Positions 37,602 through 51,936 of a stretch of DNA of 64,000 nt are shown here, one piece after another (position 1 is the first letter of the stretch; every line of letters starts with the position of its first letter). The stretch spans positions 2,294,001 to 2,358,000 of the forward strand of contig JAKULF010000001.1 of the NCBI GenBank assembly GCA_022661535.1, written 5' to 3'. The position numbers and the translations under genes were made by a program. The notes below the pieces were generated by a model. That model did no database searches. It saw nothing but the letters and a program-made list of their open reading frames with translations, and was not told the origin of the DNA. This DNA comes from Eutypa lata (Eukaryota; Ascomycota; Sordariomycetes; Xylariales; Diatrypaceae).

Positions 37602-38559
37602 ATGGCTTCAAGCGAGGACAACACCATGGAGACAACAATACGCATGGCCGAATTGCCCGGCGAATTGCAGTTTGTGCAGTATCAGCACGCCCTAGAGAGT
37701 CAATACCTCCCCGCCATCCGGGCGTTGATATCCAAAGACCTTAGCGAGCCGTACAGTATCTACGTATACCGCTATTTCCTATACCAATGGGCACACCTAT
37801 GTTATATGGTACGTAAAAAGAGAGCAGGGAGAGAAATAGGCTGAGCGATATGGTTTGAGCAATTGCTTCGGAGGAGATATCCAGGGAAATAGATATTATA
37901 TCTTGTAGTTGTGCTTGATGCTTGCTTGCTAGCTGTGTATGAACCAACCCTACGATATTTTCTCTTTTATCGAATCCATCCATCCATGCGACATTCGTTA
38001 CCTACCACACCATAGACATCAATCAGACCCCTTTTCTTCTTCCTCTTCCACTCGCGCAGCAGAAACTAGTCGAACTAATCATGTCGCCATCTGTTCTCCG
38101 TTTGCGACGAACAAACAGGCCCTCAACCCCGCCGACGACTCCCTCATGGGCGTCATCATCTGCAAGCTCGAGCAGCACACGTCGCACTCGCCGTCGACGT
38201 ACCGGGGCTACATCGCGATGCTGGCGGTGTCGTCGGCGTGGCGGGGGCGGGGCATCGCGACGGCCCTGGTCCGCCGTGCCGTCGACGCCATGGCCGCCCG
38301 CCGCGCCGACGAGGTCGTCCTCGAGACCGAGGAGACCAACCTCCCCGCCATGCGCCTGTACGAGCGCCTCGGCTTCCTGCGCTCCAAGAAGCTGCACCGC
38401 TACTACCTGAATGGGAACAGCGCCTACCGCCTCGTCCTGCTGCTGAGGTCCCCCGAAGATCAGTATCAGGACCCGGGACGGGAACAGGAACAGGAAAAGG
38501 AGCAGAGGAGGTTGAAGGAGGCGCTGGACGGGAACGAGGGAGTGGGCGTGTTTGATTAG
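37602..38559 (+). CDS. NAA30: NatC catalytic subunit, N-alpha-acetyltransferase Naa30
   Basis: Two exons (37602-37808 and 38119-38559) give 215 residues. The junction gives LCYM-ALNPADDSLMGVIICKLE, matching the Naa30/Mak3 core. Conserved parts include DLSEPYSIYVYRYF, the beta-4 strand RGYIAMLAV, the acetyl-CoA pyrophosphate loop WRGRGIATAL, DEVVLETEETN and HRYYLNGNSAYRL. NatC acetylates proteins starting Met-Leu, Met-Ile, Met-Phe or Met-Trp as they emerge from the ribosome. A Gln/Glu/Lys-rich C-terminal tail of about 35 residues follows the GNAT fold. The 310-nt intron is long for this window. The reading frame remains open for 141 codons beyond the UAG stop (separate entry). Divergent from LRO1. 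Confidence 0.93.
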
Positions 38560-38985
38560 AAGTCAACTCAGGTGCTCGATAGCTCGGAAGGTGGAAGAGA
38601 CCAAGACGGGAGCAAGGACAAGGGCAAGGGCAAGGGTTTGCCGGAACAGGAAGGGGGAGATCAGCAGGAAGAACAGCAGGGAGGGGATCATGCGAATGAC
38701 GGCACCTGTGCTAGTCCCCTCCAGGAGGTGGTGGATCCCTGCTGGCACATGCCTCTCCTGCCGCAACCGGAGATTTCGTACACGAGGTCTCTCGATGACC
38801 TGATGATCTCCGCCAGTAACCCGCGCCAAATACTCACCGTGCCGTCATCGCCGTATGCGAGGGAACCTAACGACCCAACCGTGTACATGGACAGGGTGGG
38901 GTCCGTGGGCCTGTCCCTCGACCCGCACCAGTTCTCTGCTTTGCTCTATGGCTTCGATGAGTTGGATTTGGATACAATTAGGTGA
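38560..38985 (+). other. Post-stop open frame continuing from NAA30
   Basis: Directly after the NAA30 UAG the same frame stays open for 141 codons. The first part is Gly/Lys/Gln/Glu-rich and continues the composition of the NAA30 tail. The second part has a more ordinary sequence, from MPLLPQPEISYTRSLDDL (first in-frame ATG at 38748) to FDELDLDTIR. The frame ends at a TGA that forms part of an AG|GTGAGG donor-like sequence, so this could instead be the first exon of a separate small gene. No domain is recognised. Stop-codon readthrough, a separate gene and a fortuitous frame are all possible. Confidence 0.35.
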
Positions 38986-39025
38986 GGGCGCTTGGGGATA
39001 TGTATCCAGCAGTTGGGGAGAACTC

Positions 39026-39064
39026 TGTCTAGCTGGAGTGTCTAGCTGGAGTGTCTAGCTGGAG
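39026..39064. repeat. Tandem repeat, 3 x 13 bp
   Basis: Three perfect copies of TGTCTAGCTGGAG (39026-39038, 39039-39051, 39052-39064), then a partial CTTAG. It lies between the convergent NAA30 and DUF1917 genes. Confidence 0.9.
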
Positions 39065-39486
39065 CTTAGGGCCTTCGAGGGTTGGACGTTTGTTGTTCAC
39101 CTGCATGGACTCCTAAGATGCTCCTTCAGAGCAAAATATGAGCCTTGAATTAAGGGGCGTACTGAAGGACAGTCGCGCACTTTATATCCGGGGATGGAGC
39201 TCTAGCATGTAGTGTTGAGAGCAGTCCGCATCCGGGCGTCAAGAGGCATACGGAGACGATCAAGGAAGGGCATCATGCTGCATCAAGAAACGCCCTTTTG
39301 GGACTCGCGTATTGACACTACAAATAGCGCATGCAGGAATAACAATAGCAAGTACTTCAATGATTAAGGGGGTATCATCAACAGAACAAGATAGTGTCAG
39401 AATCCATCACGCCGTAAACCGAAATACATCTGCTTACTCCTCCTTCCCAGTAATAGATTCCATAACCCGATCGATCATTCTTGAAC

Positions 39487-41056
39487 TCACACATGTATAG
39501 TATCGTAAATAGACGCCTTGATTCCCCAGGGGTTCCCCCTCGCTATTCCCAAATATGTGTACGCATCTACTCTCCCAGTAAGCCTCCATCCCAGGTTTTA
39601 TTTTGATGTTTTTCCAACACCATCAACGACTGGGGGACATAGTCGTCTATTCCTAGGTAACCTAGGAGAGCACTGAACCGAACAGCTGACTCACCTGGCT
39701 TATAGTATAGTGGCCGCCCCCTCGGCGGGATCAGGCCGAGTCGTTTCAGCTCCCTCGCCACTCTTCTCACGTCCTCCAGGTCTCGGAAGTCCTTCGTGTA
39801 GACGCAGATGAGCCTCTCCGACCTTTCGTTGTTGCTCTCTTCCTCTGGCCGTGGCGCCACCTTGGCGGCGATGCCGAGCTCGTTGTTGGCCGTCGCCCTG
39901 GCGACCACCTCCCACGTTTGGTCGATGTCCTCTGCCTTGCGGAATAGCATCCACTGTTATATCCGGAGTGCGTAGTTCAATTCTGAGTTAGCGACCCTTC
40001 CTATTTTGTTATAAAATGATACTCGGTATTTACCAAAGTACGTATGTACGTATGTACATAAGTACATACTTAGGTATCCCGAGAAAATGGAAATGAAATT
40101 ATGACAGTGGGCTACATGGCATCGAACACTCATCCGAGCACCACGTAACTAACTGACGGACGGACAAAGTACCTAGTTAAATCAACTAACCTTGCCGCAC
40201 CGCACCCTAAGCGCATGCGCCAGATCCAGAACCTCCACGGCAGCGTCGGCGCCCGCCTTGGCGCACTCGCGCGTGACGAACGCCGTCCCCATGCCAGACC
40301 GCCGGCACTGCTCCATGAACCCGGATGCCATGTGCAGGCGCTCCATGGCGCCCTGGCAGAAGGTGCGCACGTCGCTGCCGCGCTCGACGGGGGCTTCGTC
40401 CTCGCAGCCGGGGACTACTTGCTGCTGCTGCTGGGTATTAGCCGCAGCTTGTCGCGCCGTAAACGGGTTGCAGATGTAGATCCACGGCGTCCGCTCTGTC
40501 TGTAGTGTGCTGGAGGGAGGGAGCCGCGCTAGGAAGGCGTCTACTGTTTCTTCTAGTTGCCATGCGTACTATAGTAGTGAGCGATGTGAGATAGATCGGA
40601 GGTTAGTTCACTACCTGTTGTATTTTGTCTTTTGTTTTATTTAACTAGGGAGGTGGATGATCGATCACGGTCGATACTTAGAGAATGAGGAGAGTTTAGT
40701 AGTAGTATGTAGCTGCTTACCGGCACGCCCGCATATGGGTTATGCAGGTTGGTGGCTGTCGATGTGCTTGGTGTATCTATATCCATTGGATCCATGGTTG
40801 CTTCTGATAATTTGTGAAGGGCTTGCCTCTCTATGGGCATCTGAACCTGTGCGTTGAGTTCCCACCGGGCTGCTACGTCGTAGTTCTCGACACGAGCCTT
40901 GAGGCCGGCTTTTGTCTCATTGTCGCCTGAGGGCGGGGATGGTAGTAGTTAGTCAGTTGTCAGTTTGTGTAAGGACAGAGACATAAGACCTGTCAGCTAC
41001 AGCATGTAGGTGGTGATTGGCGTACCGTAAAAATCGGAGTCGGTATCGGAGTCCAT
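39487..41056 (-). CDS. DUF1917 (BLES03/UPF0696 family) protein
   Basis: Five exons (41056-41026, 40926-40721, 40568-40191, 39953-39695, 39566-39487) give 317 residues with consistent phases. The start MDSDTDSDFYG, the internal TPWIYICNP, the CGKWMLFRKAEDIDQTW segment created by splicing and ICVYTKDFRDLEDVRRV are hallmarks of the DUF1917 family, related to human C11orf68/BLES03, whose fold resembles eIF4E. The last exon, beginning KPDAYTYLGIARGNPWGI, is the conserved C-terminus; an unspliced reading would end in an unrelated tail, so the 128-nt last intron matters. A Gln-rich run (TQQQQQV) lies in exon 3. The function is unknown in fungi; cap or nucleotide binding has been suggested from the fold only. 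Convergent with NAA30 and divergent from DPH7. Confidence 0.88.
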
Positions 41057-42090
41057 AACTGGTTTGTTCCTTTTGTCTTTCCTCAGCTTAGATTGTAAAT
41101 ATGTTCATTGGTTGGCTGCCGTGCCGTGCCTGTTCTGATCTTGTGTACCACAGGACGCCACTCCGATGTTAGATATAACCATGGAAACCCTACAGATCTG
41201 AAAATGAAACCCCCTATAAATGACAGAGATTATCGGTTTGTAGAAGAGGAAACAACCTAGTGCATTCAGAGGAGATTCAACAAGACAAAAATAAAAGAGT
41301 TTGTATGTACACCAGTTGGTCGTATGTAATTACCTAGGTATGTAGGTATTCACACATTCAACATTGCGTATATGACGAGCCTAATATTGAAAACATGATG
41401 TGATTAATTCTCTAGAGACGGGAGCTATCTTATTCTATCAGCCAGCCCAGCAGTTTCTCTGATAGCCTTTAATATATAAATAGTAAAATGAATGAAGCGG
41501 TGGGTGGTGGCGTTTATCAGCAGAGGAGAGAAAGGAAAGAAGTGACGTCCGTGAACAAGGGCTCCTACTTCCCGGGCTCCCGGTTCTTCGTGGTGGCCCA
41601 TCCGAGCGGTCAGATCATCAGGGCGGTGGGGTGGAGTTGCGAGGATTCTACAGGGGACGAACCGTTGCGCTAGGAACCTAAAACCTTCCACGCAGTCCGT
41701 GACTCCATGTAAAAAGCACTGGAGAAAAGATATGCAGGGCTCCCGACTACCCGATAAGCGGGGAGCCCGCCGAATGGCTGCAACTCTTCTTCCAAGTACC
41801 GCGATGCCGCATGTGGGCACATCTAAAATCTGACGTCTCTTCAGCTGTTATTCTTCCACCTAGGTATCTACGAAGTATCTGCCTTGGCTATTATTGCGAA
41901 TCCTGGTCTGTAGGATGAGGTGCCTATTGTTTTACAATATTTGGACAAATAGGTTTAATGCATAAGTGCATGCATTTTGCATTGCATTGTGTCGTTGCAT
42001 CACGTTTGGGTTCTCACATGCGAGGAGGTACCGAGATCTTCGAGAAACAGAGAGATAATTGTTTAGTGCGAGGGGTCTATCAATTTCGAC
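41057..42090. promoter_or_regulatory. Divergent promoter region, DUF1917/DPH7
   Basis: This 1.0-kb region carries both 5' ends. A TACCTAGGTA palindrome is at 41331-41340. A 131-codon minus-strand frame at 41425-41820 has no domain and a patchwork composition, and is not called. Confidence 0.5.
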
Positions 42091-43474
42091 ATGGATAATA
42101 TTCAGGGGACATCCATCAGCTCCCTGAGAACCCTCACACTTGATTTGCCGCCTAGTTGTGTTGAATTCTGTCCGGCTTATCCAGAATATTTTGTTGTCGG
42201 CACGTACAACTTGGAAAAGCAAGAGTCAGATGTTGGAGACATTGTCACATCGGAGGAAGATGCAACCCAGCAAACGAAGCAGCCTCAGAGTCGGAATGGA
42301 AGCCTTATTTTATTTTCTTTGGCGGGAACGAATATGTGAGCTCCCTTCCTCTTCCTAGCTGGTATCACGAACCCCTCCCTGATAAGTGCCTCGGTCATGG
42401 AATAGATCTCATGTACAGACAGTTCCATACCCTTCCGCCATACTCGATCTTCATTTCCATCCCCATAAAGGCAGAAATGACGTTATGGCTATTGTTTCAA
42501 GCACGGGAACACTTTCCTTCTTCAAGCTTGTCCCGCCTTCAGAGGGATGTCCAGTCACGTTAAAGGAGATTGTCACACATAGACCTCTTGGTGAAGATAC
42601 CGCCATTCTTCTCCTTTCCTGTGCATGGCACCCCAACTCCAAGGACTTGCTCGCCATCACGACCTCCAGCCACGAGGTTCATATATTGCGTGTTAGCGAG
42701 GCCTGGGATGTCTCCAAAACGACAGAAGTGCCCGTCATTACTCATACGCTTGAGGCATGGACAGTGGCATTTTCCCCTTTTCTTCCACCTTGCCCTGATC
42801 CAAGTCACCAAGATTCAAATGAATCTCAGTCGTTGGTAGTTTTCTCAGGAGGTGATGACTCTAAACTTCTGACTACGACTTGTATATACCATCCGTCTCA
42901 GCTGGCGGGTGAGAAGGAGTCTGTCGAGGCGCCATATCCTACAATTGCCATCAGGGGCCACGAAGCAGGGGTCACTGCGATTCTTCCACTGACTCTGAAG
43001 CTAGCCGATGACTCAACCATAGTGGTCACTGGAAGCTACGATGACCATCTGCGTGTTTATAGAGTCTATGCCCACGAAGGGGGGTTTATGACACAAAAGC
43101 CAAGTGTTGTAGCTTCAGGAAATCTTGGTGGAGGGGTATGGAGGTTGAAGCTGGTTAGGTTGGAAGAGGAGTCAGACGCCAAGACTGGCGTTTCCAAAGG
43201 AATGTGTCGTTGGAAGGCATTGGTCCTGGCGTCGTGCATGCATGCCGGATGCCGTATAGTAGAAATAAGTGGTAATTACGAGGGGGACTGTCAAATCAGT
43301 GTGCTGGCACGATTCGAGGAGCATAAGAGCATGAATTACGGCAGTGATTTCCAACCAGGGTCTGAGCAGGAGCAGGAGCATCAACATCAGACCACTCAGG
43401 AAGGACTCCGGTGCATCTCGACAAGTTTCTATGACAGATTGTTATGTCTCTGGAATTTGAGGCGTCCTATGTAA
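42091..43474 (+). CDS. DPH7: Diphthine methylesterase Dph7 (WD40)
   Basis: Two exons (42091-42335 and 42406-43474) give 437 residues. The N-terminal strand LPPSCVEFCPAYPEYFVVGTYNL and the following ILDLHFHPHKGRNDVMAIVSS match Dph7/WDR85/RRT2. Several WD-type blades follow: LSCAWHPNSKDLLAITTSS, VVFSGGDDSKLLTTTC, IRGHEAGVTAILPL, IVVTGSYDDHLRVYRV and, at the very end, SFYDRLLCLWNLRRPM. Dph7 removes the methyl ester of the intermediate diphthine methyl ester on eEF2 so that the last amidation can occur, completing diphthamide. It acts in the cytosol. The 70-nt intron was placed to give NISHVQTVPYPSAILDLH across the junction. Confidence 0.92.
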
Positions 43475-44629
43475 GCAATAGGTGCTATGAAAATATATCT
43501 ACCTAGCTATCTCAGTAGCCTCTAGTACTCAATTAGTTGGAGGCCATTCACATTCCAGGCAGATATCATTTATTCCATACCCGCCGCCCTCCCCGGCTCC
43601 TACCTAACGCAGCAAATAAAGTGACTCACCCCGCAGCTTCATTCAATGCATCGAGGGGCAGCGATTCATTGTTCCAAATTAGGGATGTTTCTAAGAATTT
43701 TAGTGGATCACAACTGCTGAAAACGCTCTTATCCTGGTTAGTAGCCGCTCTCTAACTAGATCCCTTGTAGTTAATTGCCTAGATTTAAAGTTGAAGTTGC
43801 AGGTGGGGCTCTCCAGAACCTACATACACACATACATCCCAGCTGCCAGCTTACATACAATAGGATAGGCATAGGTGCCTACCTACAGAGTATACATACT
43901 ATAACTAGGTACTGTATGTACATACAATAACTACCTACATACATGCTCGTGCCTAAGGAGTTAATGCTACCAACACCAGTGACCTGCATAACATCTACAT
44001 GTATGTAGTTATGTACCTAAGGCTGCGAAGGTAAGCTCCATCACATCTCATCTTTGGGTACCTACGCTTCACCTGATTAGCCTGTCGACCCTAAATACTC
44101 ATCTTATTAATTCATTCAATCGTACGAAGACAAACCCAAATCAGCCAGCGCGCCATTCACACCTCACACCACACACCACACACCTGAAAAGTAACTTAAC
44201 GTTTTTAACATTCACAGGCCAGTTGATTATTTATACTTACCCATCTGAACTTTCTCCCAACCATACAAGCATACATAATAGTAACGCGCCAGGCGGTGTT
44301 CTTCACTTTCGGATTACTTCATTCGTACCTATTGACTTTTCTTGATACCTAAGGTGCTAAGGTTGCCATTGGGAAAATAGTTAGAGGAAATCTTTGCCTG
44401 ATGATTAGCCCTCAATACTTAACCACCAGTAGTAGATCACTCGACGCTCACTTTTACGTTCTTCCAAACCTGCCTGTCCTTTCAAGATCGTTAAAGCTGT
44501 TGCCGCCGTCCCTGTTGTCGTGTTAACCCTGGTGCCATCTCCTGTGTATTTAACATCGTCACCACCAATCCTCATCTTCGTCTTAGCTGCAATATCGTAC
44601 GTTATTTATACTGCGCACCATTGCCTCCA
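43475..44629. other. Intergenic region, DPH7/MSN5
   Basis: It holds the DPH7 3' end and the MSN5 promoter and leader. It is rich in short CTACCTACATA and ACATACATA runs (43820-43990). A short CACACCACACACCACACACC run near 44167-44187 lies within 470 bp of the MSN5 start. No gene is seen. Confidence 0.45.
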
Positions 44630-47600
44630 ATGGCTACTTCTGCGACCAACGGAAGCTTGGGATTGGGCGGCACCAACGGTCACAGCAACGACATGGACAT
44701 CTTGCCCAAAATTCATAAAGCCCTCGAAGTAGTTTACAGCCCGTACTCGTCCAACCCTGACCGCAAAGATGCCCAAGTATTCCTCGAGGAGGTGAAACAT
44801 ACAGACGAAGCGCCCTCGCACGGCTTCAACCTCGCTTCCGATAAGAGCCAATCCCCCGTAGTACGACACTATGCCCTCTCGTTACTCGAACATGCAATCA
44901 AGCACAAATGGGCCTACTATACCCCTCCCCAGGCTGCTGCTCTGCGCAACTGGGTCCTAGAGCTGTCACAGAACATAACCAGAGACGATCCTGCTTATCT
45001 AAGAAATAAAGTCGCCGTATTATGGGTGGAGGTTGCAAAGAGGAGCTGGGTGGCCGACTGGATGGACATGGACTCGAACCTGGTTCAGCTCTGGCAGGTT
45101 CCTGATTCCGCCGTCCACAAGGAGCTAGTCCTAAGCATCCTAGAATCCATATCTGATGAGGTATTTAGTGGCGATGACCCGGCGGTGGCTGTCCGAGAGG
45201 GGGTTCTTAGTAAAGCCTCCGTCGAGATATTCACTCCTGCTGCCGTCCTCTTAGAAACATATCCAAACAGGCAGGCCGGTCCAGACGTTAGATCTGGAGA
45301 TGAAGGCTGGCTCGTGAGAGTCGTAGAACTGCTAGGCCAGTGCTTGAGCAGTGACATACAGAATAACGAGAATGTACAGAGCTGCGCAATTCGAGCCCTT
45401 GCCGTGCTAAATTCCTTGATGCCTTGGGTCATCCCAAATGCTGTTACAGCCTCGGGGTGTGTGCCAGCTCTCTGCAATGCTCTCCGCACCTCCCATATCG
45501 CAGTACAAAAGGTAAAGACCACTATGATTGCCAGATCCAGTAAATCTTCGCTAACCAAGTACAGACATCCTTAGAGGTTATGCACTCATTATATAGCCGG
45601 TCGAGCTTCGTTGATCAAGAATTCTTAGATCTGGTGGTTCCTTTATATAACCGCGATCACGTGGAGCTCTTCAGACAGCTTTTCGAGTGGGCTGCTGTCG
45701 ACCCAGACGATATAGATGACGATAAATATCAGGTTGCTAAAAAGCTATCAGAGGTAAGTCGGAAGCAGCCATTGGGCTTGGATATAGCTGGTCTAACTAG
45801 CAAACTACTTAGGTGATATCATATCTTGGAACCTACATGGATCGACGATTTGCGGTTTTACCCGCAGACCCGGAACGAGTTGATTTTCAGGGGTTCTTGC
45901 AGTTGGTCCTTTTGATCACGCGACACCAAAGTCTTCTCGTATCAATCCCAATGCTCATAACATGGGCACGCCTCTTAGGTCACCGATCCCTTGGTCCGAG
46001 CATTTCAGATATCCCTACGTTCGTGGGACCTCTTCTCGAGGTATGCAGCTCGAGACTTGTGCGCTACGAGAACCTCCCCGAGGACACACAGGACCCGACC
46101 TTGATCTTTCTCCTAGAAGACACAGATACGGTACCCGAGCGCCACGCATTCCTTGGCAACTATAGACGTTTCAGCTCAAACGTCATAGAGGCTATCGTCC
46201 AGCTCAAGGTTTCCGATGCCATGAGCCATATTCTCACCCAGACCCAAAACATTCTCGAACACTTATATGATAATCAACCGCCATTTAATAGTAAGTTTTG
46301 TCATGTCCAGCTCTCTATATCAATCTAACCGTTTTCTAGTCGCGACCTACTCTAAGTCATCTCAGTCTGCTTTGCGCGTTGATGCGCAGGTGACGGTTAT
46401 CGAAGCTGCACTGAAAGGCCTTGGGAAATGGAAGTCTAAGTCCCATGGTGATAACCAGCAACATGTATGTGTATTTGCGAACACGCCTTGAGGTACCGTA
46501 CTTATTATCTACTAGGAACAAGAATTAGCAGCACTAGAAAGAGATCTAGAGATGTGGTGTGATAACTTGCTCGGCATGAACTTGGAGGTAAGAAATGTTC
46601 AACGTCTATAAGTCATTGGGACTCCGCTTACAGACTCAGGATCCATTAATCAGGAAAAGGATATTGCAACTTCTAGTTGCATTTTCCACATCTGCCCTCG
46701 ACAGAAATCCAGCCTTCATGCTGAAAGTATTAGAGCACATTTTAGTGACCTGGCCGGCAACGCACCCTGAACACCGTGCTTACACAGATGCTATTAAGGA
46801 ACTGCAGAGTGAGAGTCTGGCTGAGCTTCAGAGACTTGCGGCGAAGATGCCGGATCATCTACTAGTACGACAGCCTTTCCCCCGATGTTAAACGTGGAAG
46901 AGGAAACTAACTATCTTTCCAGGACGTCTATGATCAAATCGAGGCCAAAGTCAATGAGATGATTGCATCTGGTACGCTAGATGAGAAGCGCCAGATCACA
47001 TATCAAACATTCCTCTTTACCATCGTGTAAGTTGTATGTGTAAACGTCACATAGGAAACAGCTAACATCTCGAAGCCATCGCTCAACTCGGCTTGACCAT
47101 GCTACGAAAGTACAGAAACTACAGGGGTTTATCGATCCCGTCAAGTCGCTATGGCAAAACGAGGGTCTGACGCAAGGCCTCGCCTCATTCCCTGGTTTTT
47201 GTTCACTACTGGCTCTTGACAAGGCACAGGATTATATCTCACGGAAACGCATGCATGAGATGGCTGACTGGGGTGCTGTTGAGCTAGATGCTGAGGGTCA
47301 GGCTTTACAGGCTGAGATCGAAGAGCGTCAGACGGTTTGTGTTTCTACCATGTTTTCTGTATTATTCTTTACTGACAACATCGTACAGTCGTTACCCTTG
47401 CGGCCGACAAAGTCATTCTTGACTTGTTCCATCGATAAGCTTGACAAAAAGGATACTCAACCATTGCAAGTTTCTTTTGCTCTATGGCAGGGTGGTTTAC
47501 CCATCATTCTTCCAGAATTGCTCAATTTCATCAAGTAAGCCGCCTCGCTGGATGCCATGGTTGCAATTGTATCACGTCTGCTAACCCAACTCGCAGCCAC

Positions 47601-49075
47601 GCACATGCCGCACACACTCCGGATAATTGGATAGGCCTTCCACCGGAGATGCGTATCATAGTAGGGCGACTCCTAACAGATAGGTTCTGGCAGGCGGGCA
47701 TTTCAGAGGGGAGCAAAGACGACTTCTATGCTCGTGTCTTGGAGAAGAAGTCCACGATGGAAGGATTTGCTTCAACGGTACGAGGGACTATTCGGTTTGT
47801 CAGGGAGTCATGCTATGCGATCCTTTACTGCATGTCAAGGATGGATACGCAGTTCTATGGATTCGGGGAGCTTCCTGGTCCTTTGGCTCACTCCCTTCTC
47901 GCCGACTCCTTCAATCTTTCTGCTCATCAGTTGATCAACCTTCTCAACCTTGTTAGGCACTTGGTAGATAACTGTCCGGTTCAGCTACGGGAGCATTTCC
48001 TTCCTCCAATCTTAGCAGCTTGCTGTCAACAGATGGACGCCAAGGTGAACTCGGAGTGGATGAAGATTGAGCAACAGCAAGGCACTAAGACAGGCGGAGA
48101 TGCTTTGACGGAAGAGATGAAAGCAGAAAGCATCTTACGACAATTAACCTATACATCAGTAATGATGATGGCGGACTTTTTAGACCCTGCGCGGATTAGT
48201 AAGTTGAGTCAGTCATACTCAAATATTCAACGCTTCTTACTGACCTATATCAAGATCGGCCTAGCGATCCATCGATCTCAGATGAGGTTGCAAAAGGCTA
48301 CCCTACGTTACGGAAATTCTGCCTCATGCAGTCATCCATTGTTGAGCCTCTCCTGATGTTCTGCACCCACGTTATACGGATGCGAGATACCCGGTGCTGC
48401 GGCATTATGCTGCGGGTTTTCCGCTCCATCGTTCCCGACTTTGCAGTTACCGAGCCCGCTACTGCCACGGGAGGGGACTCTACCACCGCCTCTACTAATG
48501 CCAACGTAGGATCCATCCCCGCGGCGACGGCGTCCGTCATCCGCGAATACATATCATCGGACGTGGTGAAGGCGTGCATCACGTCGATCCACGAGCCGTA
48601 CTTCGTCGAGCTCCAGAAGGAGCTCGCGTCCCTCATCGCGACGGTCGTGGTGTCGTACGCGCACCTGACGGCGACGCCGCGGGATGTGCTGCTCTCGCTC
48701 CCGAACATCAACCCGACCGAGGTGGACGCCAAGATTGAGTTCATGCGGCGCAAGGAGACGTCGACCCGCCAGCAGCGGGCCACGGTGCTCGACCTCCTGC
48801 GCGACCTGAAGGGTGTGAGCATCTCCGAGATGGGCAAGCTCAGCAAGAGCATCGGCGGACTACCATCGTCGTCGTCGTCATCTTCGACGAAACTGCCGAC
48901 GTCGGCTGGGGGCGCCGGCAAGAGACAGGCTCGCAGCAAGATGGCGCAGCAGTTTATGACGGCCCCGCCGCCGTCGAATAACATCACCCCGGGAGCAGGT
49001 GGTGGCGGTGCTATGAATGACGACACGAACGGCACGGATAATAATCTTGATGGTCTGGCGAATTTATTTCAGTAG
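44630..49075 (+). CDS. MSN5: Karyopherin Msn5 / exportin-5
   Basis: Eleven exons: 44630-45511, 45565-45753, 45813-46290, 46340-46464, 46516-46587, 46634-46864, 46923-47026, 47076-47334, 47389-47534, 47597-48198 and 48282-49075. They give 1293 residues with every phase consistent; introns are 46-83 nt. The N-terminus carries importin-beta-like HEAT helices ([39 protein letters not shown]), followed by an exportin-1-like region and a long all-helical solenoid, ending in a Gly/Ala/Ser-rich tail (residues about 1220-1293). Msn5/exportin-5 carries cargo out of the nucleus with Ran-GTP: phosphorylated proteins in yeast, small structured RNAs in animals. The last junction gives [15 protein letters not shown], which supports the 83-nt final intron. 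The start is the first ATG followed by MATSATNGS. Convergent with the MAP kinase. Confidence 0.93.
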
Positions 49076-50460
49076 TTGATTAAGTGAGGCTGGCTGGCTG
49101 GCTGTGGTGAGCAAGCAAGCAAGCAAGGCTAGACTGCATCGCGGTCATATACACACTACACACCAACTTACCCAGTGGGTGAGTGGGCGAGCGAGCAAGT
49201 GAGCGAGTGAGCATACTTGATTTGAGAAGGAAGGACAAAAATAGAGACGAGAGGAAGAGAGGGACAGAGAGAGAGAGAGAGAGAGAAGCGTCCTCTCCAA
49301 GAGCTGATCGTCTATTAATACCCACATATCCCATTCCAGCGTGTTGCATTTACAAACATCAGCAAATAGACGGACAGATAGACGGACAGATGGACGGGCA
49401 GATGGACGGGCAGGCGGGCAGGGAGCAGGTCCCGTTGAGCTTCTCTTTTTCCCATTTCCAGTCTATCTACCCAATAGCTATCACTACCTACCTGCTTACC
49501 TACCTAACTACCTACTTACTTACTTCCATACCACACATACATACATACATACACACAATATTTGATAGCTCGTGAGCGAGCTTAGGTGGAATGGAATGGA
49601 AACTAAACTTTTATACCCCCTTTGCGTTTGTCTCTCTGGGTGGGTCGGCTGGTGGCTGTATGGGTTGCATGGTAGAATGGATGGATAGCTGATAGATACT
49701 TGTACCTAAATAGATGGCAGGCAGTGATAGTTAGTTAAGTACGTGTAGAAATCATATCATAAGAGAAGCAAGCGAATGAATACCTACCTACCTGCCTGCA
49801 TATTGTATTTAGTAAAGCGAAGAAAGAACTGAAAAATATAGACCTACCTACCTAGGTAGGTTAGGTTGGTAGTTGAGACGGTATACAATCTAGGAGCTGA
49901 CGAAAATGCACACACATACACACACACACATAACATCCGACTTTGCAAGTTCCGAATAAAACAGTTCCGAATTTACTACTATAGCAATGTATAAAAGAAA
50001 AGAAAAGAACAGGTGCCGAAGGGGGGGAAATTACTAAAAAAAAAAAAGACGATATCCATCCATCCATCTTCTGTCCGTCCTTGCATCATCTGTCCATCCA
50101 TACAAACATCCATCTATCCATCCATTCAGACTCTCACCGAGTCCTTCCAGAACAGGTAGATAGATAGATAGACGGAGAAGAAATCCTGTCCATACAGGTC
50201 CGACACATGAGGAAGAGTTTCCCCCCCTCTCTTCCTGTCCATGAGATACTAGCACATGGTCTATGAAATCCGTGTTTTTTCAGACCACATTTATCTGCAC
50301 CTTTAAAACCGTGTCCCGCTTTGTCTTCCATCTCGATGAATGTGTTTCGCTTACCAACCAGGCCTTCCAACGTCAACGCTGATCTCCCCCCGCCTGCTAT
50401 GCCAAATCATCCATTCCGTACCGTACCAAAACCCCCCCTCGGATGCATTCAAGTTTTCCT
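49076..50460. other. Convergent 3' regions of MSN5 and MAP kinase, repeats
   Basis: No gene is seen. The region is packed with low-complexity sequence: an (AG)n tract near 49265-49285, a 12-bp tandem repeat (49369-49416), ACATACATAC and CTACCTAC runs (49480-49560), a TACCTAGGTA palindrome (49849-49858), a CA tract (49909-49931), a poly-A run (50034-50046) and CATCCATC runs (50054-50125). Confidence 0.5.
49369..49416. repeat. Tandem repeat, 4 x 12 bp
   Basis: Four copies of a GACGGACAGATA-like 12-mer with two to four changes in later copies (GACGGACAGATG, GACGGGCAGATG, GACGGGCAGGCG), about 300 bp past the MSN5 stop. Confidence 0.85.
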
Positions 50461-50694
50461 TCATTTGCTAGTAGTGTCTTTCTCTTCACCATCATCCTTG
50501 TCTCGTCCGGAAAGTGACTTTCGAGGAGTCGGATTTCCAGAAGACGCAACTGACTTAGCAGAAGAAACGGACTTCCTAGAAGAGGCATCTGACTTCTTAG
50601 GAGAAGGTGTTGGCTTGTTCGGAGTTGGCAAAATCCCTCTAACGATCTTCGAAACCATACCGACCCATCCCTCTTCTACCACGGGTTCTTGTTC
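50461..50694 (-). other. Post-stop open frame continuing from the MAP kinase
   Basis: After the MAP kinase UAG (50697-50695) the same frame stays open for 77 codons to a TGA at 50463-50461. The encoded tail begins EQEPVVEEGWVGMVSKIVRG and continues with a Ser/Pro/Lys-rich stretch that includes TPNKPTPSPKKS and NPTPRKS, and ends in an acidic-basic DKDDGEEKDTTSK. It looks like a disordered protein tail more than random 3' UTR, and contains Ser/Thr-Pro sites of the type MAP kinases phosphorylate. It could be a readthrough extension, a short downstream frame starting at the internal ATG (50658-50656), or chance. Confidence 0.4.
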
Positions 50695-51936
<1,242 letters not shown>
